This document shows positions 1 through 6,864 of a stretch of 17,287 bases of DNA, in pieces; the stretch's first letter is position 1, and each line of letters begins with the position of its first letter. The notes under the pieces were generated by a model that did not search any database, was not told the DNA's origin, and saw only the letters and a program-made list of their open reading frames with translations. The stretch lies in NCBI GenBank assembly GCA_006247105.1, contig VDLU01000023.1, forward strand, positions 1-17,287, read 5' to 3'. A program made the translations under genes and the position numbers. The DNA comes from Giardia muris. Lineage: Eukaryota > Fornicata > Diplomonadida > Hexamitidae.

Positions 1-798
1 ATAGGATGATCCGACCAAGACAGACAAAGGCGTAGGCACTTGCCAAGACCATATCAGTCGAACCAGGACGAAGCCCGGGGGCGAGAAGGCGATTAGACAC
101 CACCGTATTCCCGGGCGTAAACGATGCCACCGAGAGACTGGCCAGGTCGTCAGGATCGAAGGGAAACCGATCAGGGTACGGGCTCTGGGGGGAGTATGGC
201 CGCAAGGCTGGAACTTGAAGGCATTGACGGAGGGGTACCACCAGACGTGGAGTCTGCGGCTCAATTTGACTCAACGCGAACACCTTACCAGGCCCAGACG
301 TACGGAGGATCGACGGTTGAGAGGACCTTCGTGATCGTACGAGTGGTGGTGCATGGCCGTTCACAGCCCGTGGCTTGAGCCGTCTGCTTGACTGCGACAA
401 CGAGCGAGACCCTAACCTGGATGGGACCGCCAATGGTGAATTGGAGGAAGGTGGGGCGATAACAGGTCTGTGATGCCCTTAGACGCCCTGGGCTGCACGC
501 GTACTACACTGTGGGGATGAAACCACGTCGAGTTGTGAAGCTTGATGAGATCAAACCCCCACGTGGTTGGGATCGTGGACTGGAACGTCCTCGTGAACCT
601 GGAATGTCTAGTAGGCGTAGGTCATCAATCTACGCCGGATACGTCCCTGCCCCTTGTACACACCGCCCGTCGCTCCTACCGACTGGGTCTTCTGGCGAGC
701 TCCTGGGAGGGATGAACCGAACAGGGACGAACCGCGAGGCTTGGAGGAAGGAGAAGTCGTAACAAGGTATCCGTAGGTGAACCTGCGGATGGATCCAT
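1..798 (+). rRNA. Small-subunit rRNA, unit 1 (5' truncated by window)
   Basis: This is the 3' ~56% of a eukaryotic small-subunit rRNA gene. The first base equals about residue 635 of the full copy at 6865-8296. Landmarks are GATTAGACACC at 91-101, the decoding-site strand ACACCGCCCGTCGCTCCTAC at 660, and the 3'-terminal stretch AAGTCGTAACAAGGTATCCG at 754 running into CTGCGGATGGATCC. No net indel separates it from the other two copies (constant offset 7498), and overlapping translated segments are identical. The 3' end is placed by analogy with the eukaryotic GGATCATTA end and may be off by a few bases. It is the only gene in the window that lacks its promoter-side spacer. Confidence 0.97.
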
Positions 799-834
799 CG
801 AGAGGGAAGGTACGAGGATGAAGGCAATGAGATG
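799..834 (+). other. Internal transcribed spacer 1, unit 1
   Basis: A purine-rich gap of about 36 bases lies between the SSU 3' end and the start of 5.8S-like sequence. It is extremely short for a eukaryotic ITS1, in line with the compact Giardia rRNA operon. Both borders are estimated. No hairpin of note is seen. Confidence 0.7.
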
Positions 835-956
835 ACGCGACCCGGTGGATGCTTGGCTCGGGGGACGATGAAGGACGTGGCTGACGACGATACTCGATGT
901 GGTCCAAGCACGTGACATCGATCTTCGAATGGATCATCGGGGTGGTGGGGTGATCT
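835..956 (+). rRNA. 5.8S rRNA, unit 1 (one C fewer than the other copies)
   Basis: The CGGTGGATGC segment near 843 followed by CGATGAAGGACGTGGC is the Giardia counterpart of the eukaryotic 5.8S core CGGTGGATCACTCGGCTC...CGATGAAGAACGC. CATCGATCTTCGAATGG near 917 matches the conserved CATCGAATCTTTGAACG stretch. The 3' end was set from pairing: the G-rich segment at 939-955 can form a long helix with the C-run at the start of LSU (about 1003-1020), as 5.8S and LSU do in all eukaryotes. This copy reads GATGCTTGG where units 2 and 3 read GATGCCTTGG, a single-base loss at about 852 that may be a consensus error. Confidence 0.85.
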
Positions 957-1000
957 ACGAACTGGGTTGTTCGAGGGGTTGAACGATGGGGAATGAGATG
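957..1000 (+). other. Internal transcribed spacer 2, unit 1
   Basis: About 44 bases lie between the two strands of the proposed 5.8S/LSU helix. The helix brings its ends together, so it would be looped out and removed during processing. Borders are estimates from the pairing. Confidence 0.6.
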
Positions 1001-2729
1001 AGGATCCCCCCCACTCCGATGAAGATGACGGGTGGAACTTAAGCATATCAGTACGCCCAGGAGAAGACACCAACCGGGATTCCTTGATTAGCGGCGAGCG
1101 ATCCAGGAGTAGTCCGACCTCGAAGCGATGAGCGTTGTGAGGACTGGGGGGATGTCTAAACCCGAAGATGGGTTGAAACCCACACCAAGGAGGGTGCCAG
1201 TCCCGTAGGGATGGACACAACCCAACGACGAGTACCTCTGCTTGAGAGTGTAGAGGGAAGAGGAGGTGGTACCCTTCTAAGGCTAAATACCGCCCGAGAC
1301 CGATAGAGGACCAAGTAGTGCGAACGAAAGGTGAGAAGGATGCCGACCCAGGCACGTCAAAAGACCCTGAACCCGGGAGGCGACTCCCGACCTGTCGATG
1401 ATCGATTGGTCGGGCCCGTCTCGAAACACGGACCGAGGAGTTAGGACCGATCGCGAGTCATGTGGCAAAGGGAAGTCAAGACTTCAAGGGGCCCCTTACA
1501 AGGGCAGAGCGATCGGTCCTAGACCCGAAAGGTGGTGATCTACACTTGACCAGGGTGAAGCCAGACGAAAGCCTGGTGGAGGCCCATCCCGGTGCTGACG
1601 TGCAAATCGCTCGGTCGAGTTGAGTGTAGGGGCGAAAGACTCATCGAACCACCTGGTAGCTGGTTACCTCCGAAATGTCTCCCAGGATAGCCGACATCAT
1701 GAACAGCTGCCCTAGGTAAGGCCACGATCGGTGGGAGTAGGGAGGTCACTCCTTATCCACCCCTCGAACCATGAACAAGGGTGGAGCGGGGCCAACTTGT
1801 GTGGGCCCCCTCAACAGTGTTGATGTCGAGTGGGCCTCTCCTGGTAAGCAGGACGGGCAAGACGGGATGAACCGACAGTCGGGGGAAGGTGTGGAAGTGT
1901 ATGCTCGATCAAACGGTGTCCGTCGATCGTGACAGCTGGAAGGTGGCCTTAACAGTAGGAAGCCTCTAAGGAGTGTGTAACAACCCACCAGCCGAATCGA
2001 GGGGCCCGGAAAATGGAACACGCCGAAGCATACGATCGGAACCCGACCGAGATGTGTCTCGGGTAGGAGGTCGTCATGATCGAGTCGAAGCCATGGGGTG
2101 ACACGTGGTGGATCGAGTCATGATTGCTGATCTCGGTAGTAGTAGCCATTACTCCATCTGGAGGCCTGACGTGGAGATGGGTTCCGTATCCCTGTCGATC
2201 AGATACGGGTGACACGATCCTAAGTCCGATGGTGTACGCCGTACCATGGGGTCATCCTCACAGGACGATAGGGCTGACCGGTTAACATCCCGGTGGTATG
2301 ATGGGGTCTTGGTGACATCCTTTCACAACGGTACATGAACGAAGCACATGGTGGGAGTCATCCCGTCCTACCCCAGTCCCCCCATGGCCAGTAGTACTTC
2401 AGGTCGTGCATGGCCATGATGGATCACATGTCCCTTCGGTCATCCATGAAACCCGTTGTGTCCCCCCCATCCTGATCGTACCACAACCGCAACAGGACTC
2501 CAAGGTGATCAGCCTCTAGGCGGGAGAGACCATGACTCAGGGAAGTCGGCAAACTAGCTCCGTAACCTCGGGAGAAGGAGTGGCTCTGATCGATCAGAAC
2601 CGGCACGGACCGAGGGATCCCGACTGTCTACTAACAACATAGCGTCGTGCCAGTCGTCATGGATGCGTACACGACGTGATTTCTGCCCAGTGCCATGACC
2701 GTCACCATGAAGAGGTTCATCCAAGCCCT

Positions 2730-2781
<52 letters not shown>

Positions 2782-3226
2782 GGGTAATTTCCGACGTGCA
2801 TGAATGGATCAACGAGGATCCCACTGTCCCAAGTCATGCCTCCGTGAACCTACAGACCCGGGAACGGGCGGGTGTTGGTCGGCGGGGCAAGAAGACCCTT
2901 TTGAGCTTGACTCCAATCCGATCCTGGGGGATGGGATCATCGGTGCAGCATACAGGGGAGGCCGCTTCCATGAGATACCCTGACGTTGTTCACCATCCCA
3001 CTCACCGACTTACATCGGCACACGGTCGGATGGGGAGTTTGGCTGGGGCGGCGCGCCTGCTAGATCACACCGCAGGCGTCCTATGGTAAGCTCAGTGAGG
3101 TCGGAAACCTCACGTGGAGCATAAGGGCATAAGCTTACTTGACTAGTACCCCCTGTCCCGGTACTTGCCGTGAAAGCGTGGCCTAACGATCCTTCAACCG
3201 CTCCGGTAATCCGAGCGTGGAGGTGA

Positions 3227-3270
<44 letters not shown>

Positions 3271-3272
3271 CC

Positions 3273-3316
<44 letters not shown>

Positions 3317-3366
3317 CCGTCCGCATGCATCGGTGCGGAAGCGTCGGATTGTTCACCCGTCTAAGG

Positions 3367-3410
<44 letters not shown>

Positions 3411-3672
3411 TCCTACCGACCATCTCCATGCGTCCAGTACGTCGGGTCAGTACGAGAGGAACACCCGTCGCGAGCCTCCGATCTCCCGGTTGTTTGACTT
3501 GACAGTGCCGGTCTGTCGCGCTCGGGGGACTAGCACTGAACGCCTCTAAGTGTCCATCCCACCTACTCGCATGGGTTGAGGGGCTTCCCCTCGATTCGCC
3601 CGGGTTGACGACCCTTTTCTCCGACCTACTGTACGGCGTGGAGCTTCTTGCGACCGCCTGAGGTTTGGTTCG
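1001..3672 (+). rRNA. Large-subunit rRNA, unit 1
   Basis: A full-length LSU rRNA gene of about 2.67 kb, near the bacterial 23S size and lacking the long expansion segments of most eukaryotes. Landmarks in order: ACTTAAGCATATCAGTACGC at 1037 (eukaryotic LSU 5' domain), the helix-69 region with CTCTTAAGGTAGCCAAATGC near 2755, the peptidyl-transferase segment ACCACAGGGATAACTGGCTT at 3237-3256, GAGCTGGGTTTAGACCGTCG at 3373, and the sarcin-ricin loop AGTACGAGAGGAAC at 3449-3462. The 3' end (~3672) is placed by comparison with the terminal CTGAGATTAAGCC of other eukaryotes and may be off by ten bases. Four single-C losses relative to units 2 and 3 fall in the first 300 bases (C-run 1006-1012, and near 1156, 1221-1223 and 1293-1295). 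Their clustering in C-runs suggests consensus error. Confidence 0.96.
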
Positions 3673-3691
3673 GGTTGGCATTCCCCCCGAG

Positions 3692-3905
3692 CCCCCGAGG
3701 GTCGAAGACCTGAGGGGGTGAGGGAAGGGCCGGAACAACCCCCCCGAGGGTCGTGAGACCCGAAGGGGGGGCCGGAAGCGAGGCCCCCCGCCCCGAGGAA
3801 GACCTGAAGGGGGGTGAGGGCATCCCCCGTCATACCAGGGGGGTGGGAAGGGCTCCCCTCCGGTCGTGGGACCAGGGGGGTGAGGGCCCCCGGTCGTAAG
3901 GGGGC
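3692..3905 (+). repeat. Series of strong GC hairpins just downstream of LSU
   Basis: Several C-run/G-run inverted repeats follow one another directly after the LSU 3' end. The clearest is at 3739-3771: seven C, an inner 5-bp stem GGGTC/GACCC closing a GTGA tetraloop (3748-3761), then seven G. A second is at 3692-3718, with CCCCC/GGGGG outside and GGTC-GAA-GACC inside. Related ones, around recurring GGTCGT or GAAGACC cores, follow to about 3905. They would be very stable in RNA. Position suggests 3' external-spacer processing, termination or a replication-fork barrier; which of these is inference. Confidence 0.8.
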
Positions 3906-4048
3906 ATCCCCGAGGGGTGAGACTTGAGGCGCCGAGGGTCATACCAGGGGGGGTGAGGGCCCCAAGGGGGGGCGTCCCCCGCCCGGATCGACCTGAAGCG
4001 AGATCAGACCCCCGTGGGTCGAAGGCCCGGGTACGGGGGCCTACAGAA

Positions 4049-4117
4049 GGATACCAGATTTGGAACGGTTACAGTGGATTTTGGATCCGGACTCGAGATC
4101 AAAAGACCGGAGGGGCG
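4049..4117 (+). other. Lower-GC island ending in GACCGGAGGGGCG
   Basis: A ~55-bp stretch with clearly more A+T than its surroundings (for example CCAGATTTGGAACGG) interrupts the GC-rich spacer and runs into GACCGGAGGGGCG at 4105-4117. The same 13-mer appears again at 5125-5137, also just after an A+T-richer stretch, so it may be a protein-binding site. No RNA gene is recognised in it. Confidence 0.45.
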
Positions 4118-5124
4118 AGGGCGGGTCCGCGGGTCCCTCGAACGGGGGGTCGTACAGGGGTCCCCCGTGGGCCCACGGCCGTCCCCCTGGGCACGGAACG
4201 GATCGGGGGTCCATGCCCTGGCCCGGGAGTCCACATGGGTCCTCACGGGGGCCTTCCCTCCAGGGGTCATTCGAGGTGTCCCCGGGGGTCCCCTGGGTCC
4301 ATGGGGCCCTTGAAGTCCTTCAAGATGAACGGGGACGGGGGGCCCGGTCCCTCACGGGGTGGGCCCTCACACGGGGGGGCTCATGGCTCCATCGGGGGAC
4401 TGGGGTCCGACCCCCCCGCCCTCCTTCGAGGGGCCGGGTCATCGGACCATGTGGTCATATGGATGGGCCTTCCGGGGGGTCACGGTCCCCTCGGGGGTGG
4501 GTCATCGAATGGGATGGGGGACTATCTTCCCCCCTTCCATAGCCCGTGGGGTCCCCCTCGAGTCCTCCATGAACGGGGTCACATGGGGCCTTCAGAGGGT
4601 CTCCTGGGCCCGGGCCGAACAGGGGATTCCCGTGGGGTCCGACTCCCCCTTGAATCTCTGGGGGTCTCGAGCGGGGACCCAGATCCACGCCCCACAGGTC
4701 CATGGACCTTCATGGGTGGGGGGGTGGTCCATCATACGGATGGGGGTTCCTTCGGTCGGGGGTCCGTCCGGTCCTCACGGGACAGGATCCAGGGGGCCTT
4801 CACGTCCCCTCATACGGGCCACATGGACCGGGTCATCAGGGGGATCCGGGTCATCATATGGGGCCCGGGCCTCATATCCATGGACGGGGACTCCCCCACG
4901 GGGCGGGCCCCCTTCATCGATCGGGTCCCTCACGGATCCTTCAGAGGGTGAAGATCGGACACGGGCTATCATGGGACTTTCAGGCCCCCACGGGTCATCG
5001 GACGGACGATCGAACGGGCCCCCGAGGGCACGAGTAGAGGTAGTGGGTCCATGGGGCCCGGGACGACGCTCATCATTCCAGACGGGAGGGAACCCTTCCC
5101 GCTTTCTCCTTCATTCAAGTTTAG
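4118..5124. other. G-rich low-complexity spacer block, no gene seen
   Basis: About 1 kb dominated by GGGG, GGGTCC, CCATGG and recurring GGGTCATC octamers (for example near 4438, 4499 and 4995). It is bounded on both sides by the 13-mer GACCGGAGGGGCG. Open frames run through it in all three forward frames, overlapping one another, so they reflect composition rather than coding. Compared with the second spacer it has two compensating one-base indels near 4378-4396. Confidence 0.7.
4856..4877. repeat. 22-bp near-perfect palindrome
   Basis: All 11 base pairs can form around a central CCCGGG, with one G-T wobble: the left arm is ATATGGGGCCC and the right arm GGGCCTCATAT. There is no loop, so as DNA it is a dyad-symmetric site rather than a stem-loop. 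It is preserved unchanged in the second spacer. Confidence 0.75.
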
Positions 5125-5245
5125 GACCGGAGGGGCGCCGAAGCGACGGGCCCCCTCAGAGGGGGACCGAAGGGGCGGCCCGAAGGGCGAGGCCACTGTG
5201 GGCACCGGCCACTGACTGGGCGTGTCTGCGTCCCCGGGCGGCCCG

Positions 5246-5655
5246 CGTCTCCGTGTCCCTCGCATCTCTCGCATCTCCCGCGTCTCTCATCACCTCTCAT
5301 CACTTATTATCGTCCCTTATCGTGTCTCGTGTCCCTTATCGTCTCTTATCATCTCTTATCGTCCCCCGTCATCTCTCATCGCTCTCATCGCGTCCCCAGC
5401 CCCCCCACTCCTCTCGTGGATCCCCCTGGCCCCTCTCATGCCCATGGATCCTCATGCCCTCATGCCATCTCATGCCCCCCATGCCCCCCTGACTCCTCTT
5501 GAATCACCTCGTGGCCCCCCCTCTCAGGCCTCCCCCCTTCCTCCCTCAGCCCTCCCCACGCCTGCACACACTCCCCCCCATCCCTCTACCACGTCGGGGA
5601 GCCCTCTCCCACATCCGTCTGACTCGTCCCCCCAACCCCCAGGTCTCCAGATCCT
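5246..5655. repeat. ~410-bp pyrimidine-rich tract with CTCATC/TTATCGTC degenerate repeats
   Basis: The + strand switches abruptly from G-rich to C/T-rich. The first ~150 bp are a degenerate repeat of (T)CTCATC, TCTTATC and GTCCCTTATC. The rest is C-runs with CTCATGCC and CCTCCCC motifs. The segment around 5440-5475 (CTCATGCC repeats) differs by 3 + 2 bases from the second spacer, as expected for slippage in short repeats. The minus strand here is polypurine. No gene is seen. Confidence 0.85.
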
Positions 5656-5687
5656 CCTGGATTAATATTTACTAATGAAAATCCAGG
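5656..5687. repeat. A+T-rich island flanked by an 8-bp perfect inverted repeat
   Basis: CCTGGATT at 5656-5663 and its exact reverse complement AATCCAGG at 5680-5687 enclose a 16-base A+T-rich loop. The arms can be extended outward by a T-G wobble and a C-G pair. It is the most A+T-rich spot in the whole spacer, sits exactly at the end of the pyrimidine tract, and is identical in the second spacer. It could be an easily melted site (origin or fork-barrier type) or a protein-binding site; its role is not known. Confidence 0.8.
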
Positions 5688-6018
5688 GGAATCCCGGACA
5701 ATAGAGGGTTCGATCCATCATCTCGTCCCATGGGACTCCCGTCCCCCCTGCACCCTTTCGACGGTGTTACGTGACTGTGCACGCAGTGGGAGGGCCGTGG
5801 GGGTCGTGGGGATGGCAGGAGACTTGCATGGGGTCATCCTTGGGGACGGGTCGAGAGGGATGGAGGGGCCACCTAAGGGCCTTGTGGGGGCCTATGAGCG
5901 ATCTTTGGGGGGTCGGGAGGCTCCCGGGACGCTCCTGGGCCGGGGACGGGTCGAGGCCTGGTGGGCCATTTTTTGAAACTCGACTTCGGACACCAACTTA
6001 CACCTAAAATCGAGCAGA
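5688..6018. other. Unique spacer segment without gene; 14-bp direct repeat 100 bp apart
   Basis: No gene or RNA is recognised. GGGGACGGGTCGAG occurs at 5842-5855 and again at 5942-5955, exactly 100 bp apart. The last ~50 bp (from about 5967) become A+T-richer, starting with a run of six T (5969-5974), and lead directly into the first promoter-like element. Confidence 0.7.
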
Positions 6019-6075
6019 AAGTGCACGAAAGATGGAGGCCGACTTTCGGCTACTATAGGGGAAGGAGGAAGGCCG
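6019..6075 (+). promoter_or_regulatory. Promoter-like element, copy A (spacer)
   Basis: The first of three related ~60-bp elements per spacer. Its core is AAAGATGGAGGCCGACTTTC followed by GGCTACTATAGGGGAAGG. It contains a small hairpin, GCCGA-CTT-TCGGC, just before TACTATAGGG. It lies about 800 bp upstream of SSU. The role as a spacer promoter is inferred from the repetition and from the placement of copy C, not from any known Giardia consensus. Confidence 0.5.
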
Positions 6076-6140
6076 GGCCCCGGGGGACGGGGGACGAAGT
6101 GCTGCCGCGGGGCGGGGAGGAGAAGGATCGGAGGGGTCAC

Positions 6141-6200
6141 CTGGGGACCCTCAATAAGTGGACGAAAGGTGGAGGCCGACTTTCCGCTACTGTAGGGGCC
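6141..6200 (+). promoter_or_regulatory. Promoter-like element, copy B (spacer)
   Basis: The same element with changes: ACCCTCAATAAGTGGACGAA, then GGTGGAGGCCGACTTTCCGC, then TACTGTAGGGG. It shares the CAATAAGTGG upstream half with copy C, while the hairpin arm is broken (TCCGC instead of TCGGC). The stretch before it (ACGAAGTGCTGCCGC at 6094) also recurs before copy C (6636), so a block of more than 100 bp was duplicated. This copy lies just upstream of the 72-bp array. Confidence 0.5.
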
Positions 6201-6243
6201 AGGAGGCCGGGGCCCGGGGGCCCGAAGGGGCGAGGCCGGCCGA

Positions 6244-6573
6244 GGGCCCGCCCCCCCTCAAATCGGACGGGGGGAGGGGCGAGAGGCCCCCAAATCGGAC
6301 GGGGAGGAGGGCTCCAGGGCCCGCCCCCCCTCAAATCGAACGGGGGGAGGGGCGAGAGGCCCCCAAATCGGACGGGGAGGAGGGCTCCAGGGGCTCCGAC
6401 GAGGGCCCCCAAATCGGACGGGGAGGAGGGCTCCAGGGCCCGCCCCCCCTCAAATCGAACGGGGGAGGGGCGAGAGGCCCCCAAATCGGACGGGGAGGAG
6501 GGCTCCAGGGCCCGCCCCCCTCAAATCGAACGGGGGGAGGGGCGAGAGGCCCCCAAATCGGACGGGGAGGAGG
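6244..6573. repeat. GC-rich ~72-bp tandem array, 4 units plus a 46-bp partial unit
   Basis: Units start at 6244, 6317, 6436 and 6508, each opening GGGCCCGCCCCCC and ending GGAGGAGGGCTCCA. The last is cut at about 6573. Each unit is itself a near-duplicate of CAAATCGGACGGGG and CAAATCGAACGGGG half-units. Between units two and three is an extra 46-bp partial unit (6390-6435) that is absent from the second spacer. Position between elements B and C resembles enhancer repeats in animal rDNA spacers; that function is inference. Confidence 0.9.
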
Positions 6574-6689
6574 CCCCCTCCGAACGGCCCCCTCCCCCCT
6601 CGGTCTTCCTCCCTCCCCCCCTCGCCCGGTCCTGAACGAAGTGCCGTCGCAGGGAGGGGAGTGAGCTGGGGAAGAAGGACCACAACCCC

Positions 6690-6753
6690 CACCTAGAGAC
6701 CTTCAATAAGTGGCCCAAAGATGGAGGCCGATTTTCGGCTACTATAGGGAAGG
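6690..6753 (+). promoter_or_regulatory. Promoter-like element, copy C (gene-proximal, candidate Pol I promoter)
   Basis: The third copy: CTTCAATAAGTGGCCCAAAG, then ATGGAGGCCGATTTTCGGCT, then ACTATAGGGAAGG. The hairpin is kept as GCCGA-TTT-TCGGC although the loop base changed. TACTATAGGG sits about 115 bp upstream of the SSU 5' end, a plausible place for the pre-rRNA start. No experimentally defined promoter is being matched; the call rests on repetition and position. Confidence 0.5.
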
Positions 6754-6864
6754 CACGACGAGGCCGGACCGGGACGAGAAGACCCACCCGACGACGAGTG
6801 TGGATCGTACGACGAGAGGACGGAAGGGCCGGCCCACAACGGACGGATCGACCGATCGACAGAC
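6754..6864 (+). other. Probable 5' external transcribed spacer, unit 2
   Basis: About 110 bases between the gene-proximal element and SSU, rich in CGACGAG and GATCGACC/GATCGAC repeats. If transcription starts at or near ACTATAGGG, this is the 5' ETS. The start site itself is unproven. Confidence 0.45.

Larger units (their letters stand above)
3673..6864 (+). other. Intergenic spacer 1 (LSU to next SSU), 3.19 kb
   Basis: This is the non-rRNA part of the unit between LSU unit 1 and SSU unit 2. It has no credible gene: several frames stay open for 300-380 codons only because the DNA is so G/C-rich that stop codons are rare, and they overlap each other. The ordered blocks inside it are listed separately: hairpin series, G-rich block, pyrimidine tract, A+T-rich inverted repeat, three promoter-like elements and a GC-rich tandem array. 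The spacer must contain the Pol I terminator and promoter of the unit, but neither can be proven from sequence alone. Confidence 0.95.

Noticed and set aside
3382..3942. Minus-strand open frame of 186 codons across the LSU 3' end and hairpins
   Set aside because: It is antisense to conserved LSU rRNA and conserved only because the rRNA is. There is no domain or coding signal. The same applies to the other open frames that overlap rRNA on either strand.
3917..5492. Long overlapping open frames (344 and 377 codons; 344 and 382 in spacer 2)
   Set aside because: All three forward frames are open together in low-complexity G/C-rich DNA. The predicted proteins are Gly/Pro/Arg/Ser-rich without domains, and the pair of indels near 4378-4396 changes residues in both frames alike. 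They lie inside the rDNA spacer. Composition, not selection, explains them.
5706..5716. GGGTTCGATCC, resembling a tRNA T-arm / B box
   Set aside because: It is one base short of the GGTTCGANNCC pattern, and no acceptor stem, D-arm or A box is found around it.
6244..6573. CRISPR-like spacing of repeats
   Set aside because: The units are contiguous 71-73 bp minisatellite repeats without unique spacers, in a eukaryotic rDNA spacer.
6730..6753. CTACTATAGGGAAGG resembling a phage T7 promoter
   Set aside because: Only the TATAGGGA part matches and the upstream specificity bases are absent. It is repeated within a eukaryotic rDNA spacer, so chance or Pol I start-site composition is more likely.
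3673..6864. 5S rRNA gene or mobile element within the spacer
   Set aside because: No 5S core (GATCTCGTC...GAAGCTAAGC) or Pol III box set is seen on either strand, and no transposase, reverse transcriptase or target-site duplication was found.
3673..6864. Telomeric TAGGG repeats (rDNA can be subtelomeric in Giardia)
   Set aside because: Only isolated TAGGG copies are present, with no tandem array, so no chromosome end is shown here.
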